Source: JAKZRT01 sp047518005 | GTDB taxonomy: Bacteria > Pseudomonadota > Alphaproteobacteria > Rhodobacterales > Rhodobacteraceae | Direction: 5' to 3' | Length of the DNA: 20,531 nucleotides | NCBI GenBank assembly: GCA_047518005.1 | Contig: JAKZRT010000064.1 | Coordinates: 1-20,531, forward strand | Shown here: positions 14,971-20,531 of the stretch, one piece after another | Position numbering within the stretch: position 1 is the first letter of the stretch | Layout of the letters: each line of letters begins with the position of its first letter | The notes under the pieces: model-generated | Told to the model about the DNA's origin: nothing | Seen by the model: the letters and a program-made list of their open reading frames with translations, nothing else | Database searches by the model: none | Made by a program: the position numbers and the translations under genes

Positions 14971-15699
14971 TTATGTCCGACGGTTCGGTTTGCGCGCGTT
15001 CATCTCGGCTACCACCGCCTGGGCGGCGGCGCGGGGGTCGCGGGCGCGGTGGATGGGCCGCCCGACAACCACGTGGTCGGCCCCGGCGGTAATCGCCTCG
15101 GCCGGTGTCATGACGCGCTTCTGATCGCCCGGTTCCGCGCCTGTCGGTCGCACGCCCGGCGTGACGATCAGCCGATCCACGGCCTCGGGCAGGGCGCGGA
15201 TGCGCGCCGCCTCGTGGGCCGAGGCGATGACCCCGTGCGCGCCCGCCTCGAACGCGCGACCCGCCCGTTCTGCAACAATTTCAGCAATGTCACCGGGTTT
15301 GATCTGGGCGGCATCGAGGTCGGACCGGTCGAGCGAGGTCAGCACCGTGACGGCCAGAATTTTGAGCCCCGCATCGCCCGCGCCTTGGCGCGCGGCGGCC
15401 ACCACATGCGGGTCGCCGTGGACGGTCAGAAAATCCAGATCGAACTGCGCCAGCCCACGCACCGCCGCCTCGATGGTGGCCGGGATGTCGAACAGTTTGA
15501 GGTCCAAAAAGATGCGCTTGCCGTGATCGCCCTTAAGCTCGCCCGCCAGCGCCAGCCCCCCCCCGGTCAGCATCCCCAGCCCAATCTTGTAAAACGACAC
15601 CGCATCGCCAAGCGCCTCGGCCAGCTTCAGTCCGGCCAGCGCATCGGGCACATCGAGCGCCACAATCAGCCGGTCATCGGTGCGCGAGGTCTCGGTCAT
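14971..15699 (-). CDS. pyrF: Orotidine 5'-phosphate decarboxylase
   Basis: The protein has 242 residues. It catalyses the last step of de novo UMP synthesis. The catalytic motif DLKLFDIP carries Asp66, Lys68 and Asp71. VALDVPDA (Asp16), FYKIGLG (Lys38), TPGVRP (180-185) and VVGRPI (Arg214) form the rest of the OMP site. The ATG at 15699 with a GGGGGG stretch just upstream gives the usual N-terminus; a frame open to 15822 would add 41 residues unlike the family. It is divergent from clpB and has repeat copy 3 at its 3' end. Confidence 0.95.
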   Translation of the reverse strand: MTETSRTDDRLIVALDVPDALAGLKLAEALGDAVSFYKIGLGMLTGGGLALAGELKGDHGKRIFLDLKLFDIPATIEAAVRGLAQFDLDFLTVHGDPHVVAAARQGAGDAGLKILAVTVLTSLDRSDLDAAQIKPGDIAEIVAERAGRAFEAGAHGVIASAHEAARIRALPEAVDRLIVTPGVRPTGAEPGDQKRVMTPAEAITAGADHVVVGRPIHRARDPRAAAQAVVAEMNARKPNRRT

Positions 15700-15776
15700 G
15701 GACACCCCCCTTCGCCCCGGCTTTTGCGGCGCAGTGCCGCGAAGGTCAAGCGATCCGGCAAAATCGCCGATGCGGG

Positions 15777-15804
15777 TTGATATCGGGCGCTTTCCATCCC
15801 AAAT
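15777..15804 (+). promoter_or_regulatory. Possible heat-shock-type promoter of clpB
   Basis: TTGATA (15777-15782) and CCAAAT (15799-15804) are separated by 16 bases, loosely like an alphaproteobacterial RpoH promoter, with the clpB start 78 bp downstream. The -10 match is weak; the call rests mainly on clpB usually being RpoH-controlled. Confidence 0.25.
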
Positions 15805-15881
15805 TCTAGGCGAAGGCCGCAACTGGGGTGGGCTGCCTGGCGGGCACCCGGAATACGCGGCGCTTGATAAAGGAGAGACCG

Positions 15882-18497
15882 ATGAACTTGGAGAAGTTCA
15901 CCGAGCGGTCGCGCGGCTTCATGCAGGCCGCCCAGACGATCGCTTTGCGCGAGGGGCACCAGAGACTTGCGCCCGAGCATTTGCTGAAAGCACTTTTGGA
16001 CGATGACAAGGGTCTTGCGGCCAATCTGATCCGCAGCGCCGGCGGCGCGCCCGAGCGCGTGGCCGAGGCCAATGATCTGGCGCTTGCAAAGGTTCCGAAT
16101 GTCGGCGGCGACGCGGGTCAGACCTATCTCGATCCGGCGACCGCCAAGGTCATGGCCGAGGCCGAGAAACTGGCCGACAGGGCCGGTGACGCCTTTGTGC
16201 CGGTCGAGCGGATTTTGACCGCAATCGCCATGGTCAAGTCAAAGGCGCGCGATGCGCTCGAGGCGGGCGGGATAAACGCCCAAGCCCTGAACGGCGCGAT
16301 CACTGATCTGCGCAAGGGGCGCACGGCCGACAGTGCCAGCGCCGAAGATACCTATGAGGCGCTGAAGAAATTCGCACACGACCTGACGCAGGCGGCGGCC
16401 GAGGGCAGGATCGATCCGATCATCGGGCGCGACGAGGAAATCCGCCGGACCATGCAGGTGCTTTCGCGCCGGACCAAGAACAACCCGGTGCTGATCGGCG
16501 AACCCGGCGTCGGCAAAACCGCGATTGCCGAGGGGCTTGCGCTGAGGATCGTCAACGGCGATGTGCCCGAAAGTCTGTCGGGAAAGAAGCTCATGGCGCT
16601 GGATATGGGGGCGCTGATCGCGGGCGCGAAATATCGCGGTGAGTTCGAAGAGCGGCTGAAGGCGGTGCTGTCCGAGGTGACCGCGGCGGCGGGCGAGATC
16701 GTTCTCTTCATCGACGAAATGCACACATTGGTCGGGGGCGGCAAGGCCGAGGGCCCGATGGACGCCGCCAACCTCTTGAAACCGGCGCTGGCGCGGGGCG
16801 AATTGCATTGCGTGGCGGCCACGACGCTGGACGAATACCGCAAGCATGTGGAAAAAGACGCCGCCCTGGCGCGGCGGTTCCAGCCGGTGATGGTATCTGA
16901 GCCGACCGAGGCCGATACGGTCAGCATCCTGCGCGGCATCAAGGAGAAATACGAATTGCACCACGGGGTGCGGATTTCGGATGCGGCGCTGGTCGCCGCG
17001 GCGACGCTGTCGAACCGCTATATCACCGACCGGTTTTTGCCCGACAAGGCCATCGATCTGATGGACGAGGCGGCCAGTCGGTTGCGCATGGAGGTGGATT
17101 CAAAGCCCGAGGCGCTGGATGCACTGGACCGCGACATTCTGCAAAAGCAGATCGAGGCCGAGGCGCTGAAGAAAGAAGACGACAAGCTGTCGAAAGACCG
17201 GCTTGCGACGCTGGAGCGCGAACTGGCCGAGTTGCAGCAACACTCAGCCGAGCTGACCGCACGCTGGCAGGCCGAGCGCGACAAGCTGGAAGGCGCGCGG
17301 AGCCTCAAAGAACACCTTGAAAAGGCCCGGGCCGAACTGGACCTGGCCAAACGCGAGGGCGATCTGGCCAAGGCGGGCGAGCTTTCCTATGGCGTCATCC
17401 CGGACCTTGAAAAGGCGCTGGCCGAGGTCGAAAGCGCCGAGGCGGATGTGCTGGTCGAAGAGGCGGTGCGACCCGAGCAAATCGCCCAGGTGGTAGAACG
17501 CTGGACCGGCATTCCGACCTCGAAAATGCTTGAGGGCGAGCGCGAAAAGCTCATGCGGATGGAGGCCGAGGTCGGTCGCCGGGTGATTGGTCAGAAAACC
17601 GCGGTGCGGGCCGTGGCCAATGCGGTGCGCCGGGCGCGGGCGGGGCTGAACGACGAGCATCGGCCGCTGGGGTCGTTCCTGTTTCTTGGTCCCACGGGTG
17701 TCGGCAAGACCGAACTGACCAAGGCGGTGGCGGAATTTCTGTTTGACGACGACAACGCCATGGTGCGCTTCGATATGAGCGAGTTCATGGAAAAGCACTC
17801 GGTCGCGCGGCTGATCGGTGCACCGCCGGGATACGTCGGATACGACGAAGGCGGCGTGCTGACCGAGGCAGTGCGGCGGCGGCCCTATCAGGTGGTGCTG
17901 TTTGACGAGGTCGAAAAGGCGCATCCGGATGTCTTCAACGTGCTGTTGCAGGTGCTTGATGACGGCGTGCTGACCGACGGCCAGGGCCGCAAGGTGGACT
18001 TCAAGCAGACGCTGATCGTGCTGACCTCGAATTTGGGGTCGCAGGCGCTGAGCCAGTTGCCCGAGGCGTCGGACGTCGCGGACGCTAGGCGCGATGTGAT
18101 GGACGCGGTGCGCGCCCATTTCCGGCCCGAGTTTCTGAACCGGCTCGACGAGACAATCATTTTCGACCGGCTAAGCCGCGGCGACATGGACGGGATTGTG
18201 GCGATTCAGTTGGCGCACTTGGAGCGGCGGCTGAAAGCCCGCAAGATAGCGCTGGCGCTTTCCGACGAAGCGCGCAGCTGGCTGGCCGACGAAGGCTATG
18301 ATCCGGTTTTCGGAGCGCGGCCCTTGAAGCGCGTGATTCAAAGGGCGTTGCAGGACCCGCTGGCCGAGATGATTTTGTCGGGCGACATCGGCGAGGGCGA
18401 GACGGTTTCGGTCAGCGCCGGGCCCGAGGGGCTGATCGTCGGCGACCGGGTGTCGTCGTCACGGCGCCAGCCGCCAAGGGATGCGGTGCTGCACTGA
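15882..18497 (+). CDS. clpB: ATP-dependent disaggregase ClpB
   Basis: The protein has 871 residues, the normal ClpB length. The N-terminal Clp-N repeats span about 1-145. NBD1 has Walker A GEPGVGKT (206-213), pore loop YRGEFEER (Tyr251), Walker B VLFIDE (274-279) and arginine finger region ARRF (330-333). The coiled-coil middle domain (about 405-520) distinguishes ClpB from ClpA. NBD2 has GPTGVGKT (603-610), pore loop GYVGYD (650-655) and Walker B LFDE (673-676). There is no IGF-type ClpP-binding loop. With DnaK it extracts and refolds aggregated proteins. The ribosome site AAGGAGAG is 4-6 bases before the ATG; a frame from 15828 adds 18 unlikely residues. Repeat copy 4 starts at the first base after the stop. 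Confidence 0.97.
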   Translation: MNLEKFTERSRGFMQAAQTIALREGHQRLAPEHLLKALLDDDKGLAANLIRSAGGAPERVAEANDLALAKVPNVGGDAGQTYLDPATAKVMAEAEKLADRAGDAFVPVERILTAIAMVKSKARDALEAGGINAQALNGAITDLRKGRTADSASAEDTYEALKKFAHDLTQAAAEGRIDPIIGRDEEIRRTMQVLSRRTKNNPVLIGEPGVGKTAIAEGLALRIVNGDVPESLSGKKLMALDMGALIAGAKYRGEFEERLKAVLSEVTAAAGEIVLFIDEMHTLVGGGKAEGPMDAANLLKPALARGELHCVAATTLDEYRKHVEKDAALARRFQPVMVSEPTEADTVSILRGIKEKYELHHGVRISDAALVAAATLSNRYITDRFLPDKAIDLMDEAASRLRMEVDSKPEALDALDRDILQKQIEAEALKKEDDKLSKDRLATLERELAELQQHSAELTARWQAERDKLEGARSLKEHLEKARAELDLAKREGDLAKAGELSYGVIPDLEKALAEVESAEADVLVEEAVRPEQIAQVVERWTGIPTSKMLEGEREKLMRMEAEVGRRVIGQKTAVRAVANAVRRARAGLNDEHRPLGSFLFLGPTGVGKTELTKAVAEFLFDDDNAMVRFDMSEFMEKHSVARLIGAPPGYVGYDEGGVLTEAVRRRPYQVVLFDEVEKAHPDVFNVLLQVLDDGVLTDGQGRKVDFKQTLIVLTSNLGSQALSQLPEASDVADARRDVMDAVRAHFRPEFLNRLDETIIFDRLSRGDMDGIVAIQLAHLERRLKARKIALALSDEARSWLADEGYDPVFGARPLKRVIQRALQDPLAEMILSGDIGEGETVSVSAGPEGLIVGDRVSSSRRQPPRDAVLH

Positions 18498-18585
18498 GGT
18501 TGCGCCGCGCGTTCCGCGCGTCGCCAAAGGCGAGGCGGCGCTGCCGCCTCGCGTTCTCCCGGAATATTTTTGGAAAAGTGATTAT
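18498..18585 (+). repeat. Structured intergenic repeat, copy 4 (3'-end element)
   Basis: It begins GGTTGCGCCGCG immediately after the clpB stop. A small GCGCG-TTC-CGCGC hairpin follows. The central hairpin CGAGGCGGC (18531-18539) pairs perfectly with GCCGCCTCG (18543-18551). The end reads TCCCGGAATATTTTTGGAAA. Unlike the other three copies it lies between two co-directional genes, clpB and msrP, so it would separate their transcripts if it terminates. Confidence 0.78.
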
Positions 18586-18723
18586 GGGGCGGCGCGGCGC
18601 GGCTGGCCTGCGGATGTCGATGCATCTTCATTGTAACACTTCGAACGGCTTTGTGAATTTCTCTTATTTGGTTCTTTGCGTCGTTGGTCTTAGATGAGAT
18701 CAAAGCGAATGGAGTGAGCCCGG

Positions 18724-19650
18724 ATGCAAAGCCGAATGAACAATCTGAAGTGGTCCGATGTGACGCCAAAGCCTGCGTTTTTGAACCGGCGGCAGCTGAT
18801 GGCCGGTGCGGCGGCGGCTGGCGCTGTGGGCAGCATTGCAGGGCCAGCGGCGGCGAAGCTGACCTATTCGCCATCGCCCTATTCGACCGATCTGGAGCCG
18901 AACACGTTCAAGCAAATCACCAATTACAATAACTTTTATGAGTTCGGTTTGGGCAAGGATGATCCGGCCGACAACGCGCATGCCCTGACGACCGATCCGT
19001 GGTCGGTAAAGATCGACGGTTTGGTCGACCGCCCGGGCACCTATGATCTGGCCGATCTGATGGGCGGCATCGACCTGGAAGAGCGGATCTATCGATTCCG
19101 CTGTGTCGAAGCGTGGGCGATGGTCATCCCGTGGATCGGGTTCGAGTTGAACAAGGTGCTGGAAAAGGTCGGGGTTCGGTCGGACGCGCGCTATGTCGCC
19201 TTCGAGACGCTTTTCCGGCCTGATGAAATGCCCGGTCAACGGCGCAATTCGCTCGACTGGCCCTATGTCGAGGGGCTGCGGCTGGACGAGGCCATGCATC
19301 CGCTGACGATCATGGCAACCGGCCTTTACGGGGACGAAATGCCGAACCAGAACGGCGCGCCGATCCGCCTTGTGGTGCCGTGGAAATACGGCTTCAAATC
19401 CATCAAGTCGATCGTGCGCATTACGCTAACCGAGGCGCAGCCGCCAACCACCTGGAATATTCAGAGCGCCCGCGAATACGGGTTCTATTCCAACGTCAAT
19501 CCGACTGTGGATCACCCGCGTTGGAGCCAGGCCAGCGAACGTCTGATCGGCGGGTTCATCGCCAAGCGCCAGCCGACACAGATGTTCAACGGCTACGCGG
19601 AAGAGGTCGCCGGGCTTTATGCGGGCATGGACCTGGGTAAAAACTACTGA
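18724..19650 (+). CDS. msrP: Periplasmic methionine sulfoxide reductase, catalytic subunit MsrP (YedY)
   Basis: The protein has 308 residues. A Tat-type signal with NRRQLM (21-26) and an Ala/Gly-rich core ending near PAAAK sends the folded molybdoenzyme to the periplasm. The molybdopterin ligand is Cys127 in RFRCVEAWAMVIPW. Other family blocks are YNNFYEFGLGKDDP, LIGG/GFIAKRQPTQMFNGY and VVPWKYGFKSIKSIV. It reduces methionine sulfoxide in periplasmic proteins, with electrons supplied through the haem membrane subunit MsrQ. A GGAG 9 bases upstream supports the ATG at 18724. Its stop overlaps the start of a MerF-like gene (TGATG), and msrQ comes two genes later, an unusual interruption. Confidence 0.96.
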   Translation: MQSRMNNLKWSDVTPKPAFLNRRQLMAGAAAAGAVGSIAGPAAAKLTYSPSPYSTDLEPNTFKQITNYNNFYEFGLGKDDPADNAHALTTDPWSVKIDGLVDRPGTYDLADLMGGIDLEERIYRFRCVEAWAMVIPWIGFELNKVLEKVGVRSDARYVAFETLFRPDEMPGQRRNSLDWPYVEGLRLDEAMHPLTIMATGLYGDEMPNQNGAPIRLVVPWKYGFKSIKSIVRITLTEAQPPTTWNIQSAREYGFYSNVNPTVDHPRWSQASERLIGGFIAKRQPTQMFNGYAEEVAGLYAGMDLGKNY

Positions 19651-19862
19651 TGAGAGGGCGTGGAGCGATGCGATTTGGACTAATCGGAGCGGCAATTGCC
19701 GCAGTTTGCTGCGTGACGGCATTGTTGCCGTTCACGCTGGGTGCAATCGGACTGAGTGGACTGATTGCGTACCTTTATACCGACCTGGTGTTGTATCTGG
19801 CCTTGGCGGTCTGCCTTTGTATTGCGGGAGTTGGATATTGGCTGATACGACGATCACCCTGA
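19650..19862 (+). CDS. MerF-like small membrane transporter
   Basis: The protein has 70 residues with two hydrophobic segments (about 8-36 and 44-66) and ends in IRRSP. The first helix carries a vicinal cysteine pair (Cys20-Cys21) followed by a Leu-Gly-x-Ile-Gly-Leu-Ser stretch, closely resembling MerF (ALCC...LLGVVGLSAL in the classic protein as I recall it). MerF carries Hg(II) inward using two Cys pairs. Here the C-terminal pair is missing and the nearest substitute is Cys55/Cys57 in CLC within helix 2, so the substrate may differ. The start overlaps the msrP stop; Met7 (19668) with GGAG close by is an alternative. The 3' end overlaps the next gene by 25 bp. Confidence 0.75.
   Translation: MRGRGAMRFGLIGAAIAAVCCVTALLPFTLGAIGLSGLIAYLYTDLVLYLALAVCLCIAGVGYWLIRRSP
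19826..19830 (+). promoter_or_regulatory. Ribosome site selecting a TTG start for the GDCCVxC gene
   Basis: GGGAG lies 7 bases before TTG at 19838, inside the end of the MerF-like gene. No ATG or GTG in this frame lies near, so the TTG is the best-supported start. Confidence 0.65.
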
Positions 19863-20056
19863 CATCGCGGCTGACCTGTCCTGAATGCGGGCACAGCTCG
19901 GATGAGGTGATGCCCACCGATGCCTGCCAGTTCTTTTATGAATGTCCCGGCTGCTATGCGGTGCTGCGGCCCAAGGCCGGCGATTGCTGTGTCTATTGCA
20001 GTTACGGTTCGGTGCCCTGCCCGCCGGTCCAAGAGGGCCAAGGGTGCCACGCATGA
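19838..20056 (+). CDS. GDCCVxC-domain small cysteine-rich protein
   Basis: The protein has 72 residues, ten of them cysteines. It has a CPEC knuckle (14-17), Cys30, a CPGC knuckle (36-39), the signature GDCCVYC (48-54), and Cys61 and Cys70. I recall the family name 'GDCCVxC domain-containing (seleno)protein', whose members tend to occur beside MerF genes; some carry selenocysteine in the motif. This one uses only cysteine codons there. The two CxxC knuckles suggest metal (zinc) binding, and the CCVxC part may be a redox or heavy-metal site. It should be cytoplasmic, as there is no signal. Its function is unknown. It starts with TTG inside the MerF-like gene and its stop overlaps msrQ by 4 bp. 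Confidence 0.8.
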   Translation: MADTTITLTSRLTCPECGHSSDEVMPTDACQFFYECPGCYAVLRPKAGDCCVYCSYGSVPCPPVQEGQGCHA

Positions 20057-20531
20057 ATATTGTCTCGGACCGTATCAACCGGGCGTCGCGGCGGGTGCCG
20101 AAATGGGCCGTCTATCTGGCCGGCGTGCTGCCTTTTGCCTGGCTGGTCTGGCAGCTTTTCACCGGCGGTCTGGGGATCGACCCGGTCAAGGGGCTCGAGC
20201 ATGAATTGGGCGAGCTTGGGCTGAAGTTTCTGATCGGGTCGCTGGCGGTGACGCCGCTGATGAAGTACGCCCGGATCAATTTGGTCAAATTCCGCCGCGT
20301 GCTGGGTCTGCTGACGTTTTTCTATATCTCCATGCATCTGTCGACCTGGCTCTTGCTGGACATGCAACTGCTCTGGGCCGAGATCCTCAAGGATCTGACC
20401 AAGCGGCCCTATATCGTGATCGGAATGGCGGCGTTTACCTTGCTTGTGCCGCTTGCGGTGACCTCGAACGATTGGTCGGTGCGAAAAATGGGCGGTGTCG
20501 GCTGGCGGCGGCTGCACAAGGTGGTCTATGC
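20053..20531 (+). CDS. msrQ: MsrQ (YedZ) haem membrane subunit, 5' part
   Basis: The first 159 residues are present and the gene runs off the right edge. MsrQ is an inner-membrane b-type haem protein of the ferric-reductase-like family that passes quinone or flavin electrons to MsrP. Visible features are a membrane segment at about 18-37, the conserved block EHELGELGLKFLIGSLAVTPL, His95 in YISMHLSTWL and His155 in GWRRLHKVVY. These correspond to two of the E. coli haem ligands (His91 and His151); the third would lie beyond the window. The ATG overlaps the stop of the GDCCVxC gene (ATGA), which argues for translational coupling. Confidence 0.94.
   Translation, partial: MNIVSDRINRASRRVPKWAVYLAGVLPFAWLVWQLFTGGLGIDPVKGLEHELGELGLKFLIGSLAVTPLMKYARINLVKFRRVLGLLTFFYISMHLSTWLLLDMQLLWAEILKDLTKRPYIVIGMAAFTLLVPLAVTSNDWSVRKMGGVGWRRLHKVVY

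Noticed and set aside
19982..20005. Selenocysteine in the GDCCVxC protein
   Set aside because: All motif positions are TGT or TGC and there is no in-frame TGA, so a selenoprotein reading is not needed.
1..20531. CRISPR array, IS element, prophage or tRNA gene
   Set aside because: I found no regularly spaced repeats, transposase or integrase frames, terminal inverted repeats or cloverleaf-like sequence. The only repeated family is the four scattered 3'-end elements.

Overview
The window looks like chromosomal DNA of an alphaproteobacterium of the Rhodobacterales (Roseobacter/Rhodobacteraceae type). The basis is GC-rich codon use, the family-typical forms of GlnK-AmtB, SmpB, DapA, ClpB and MsrP, the thioredoxin / LON-domain / Trm112 cluster, and a recurring intergenic motif (CCGGAGTATTTTTGGAAA) that I associate with this order from memory. 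No database was searched. Most genes are housekeeping.

Layout. 1-87: the 3' end of an unrecognised gene. 226-1990 (+): thioredoxin-like YbbN, a LON substrate-binding-domain protein and a Trm112-type protein. 2103-4301 (-): a bifunctional PBP1A-type peptidoglycan synthase. 4551-6237 (+): glnK-amtB for ammonium sensing and uptake, with an NtrC-like dyad upstream and an intrinsic terminator downstream. 6363-8401 (-): an aspartate/aromatic aminotransferase translationally coupled to a 3-mercaptopyruvate sulfurtransferase. 8539-8781: the wreck of an EamA/DMT transporter whose middle is gone. 8785-9261 (-): smpB. 9369-9869 (+): an alanine-rich hypothetical protein. 10026-11969 (-): a periplasmic soluble lytic transglycosylase. 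12141-13527 (+): dapA and a P-loop kinase-like protein. 13617-14788 (+): an SPFH protein and a short NfeD-like protein. 14971-15699 (-): pyrF. 15882-18497 (+): clpB. 18724 to the end (+): msrP, a MerF-like membrane protein, a GDCCVxC protein and the start of msrQ.

Two things stand out. First, the methionine sulfoxide reductase genes msrP and msrQ, which in my recollection are normally adjacent, are separated by two small cysteine-rich genes. One is a MerF-like two-helix membrane protein; the other is a 72-residue protein with ten cysteines and a GDCCVxC motif. All four reading frames overlap (TGATG, a 25-bp overlap with a TTG start, ATGA), so the set looks like one translationally coupled operon. 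It may link periplasmic protein repair to thiol or metal handling. Second, four copies of a structured intergenic repeat of about 85-90 bp sit at gene 3' ends. Their central hairpin differs in sequence but keeps its pairing, and each ends in a small hairpin and a T-tract (interrupted by one A in the first copy), so they may act as 3'-end or terminator elements.

Peptidoglycan metabolism (PBP1A, lytic transglycosylase, dapA), nitrogen sensing (glnK-amtB) and protein quality control (YbbN, SmpB, ClpB, SPFH/NfeD, MsrPQ) account for most of the rest.
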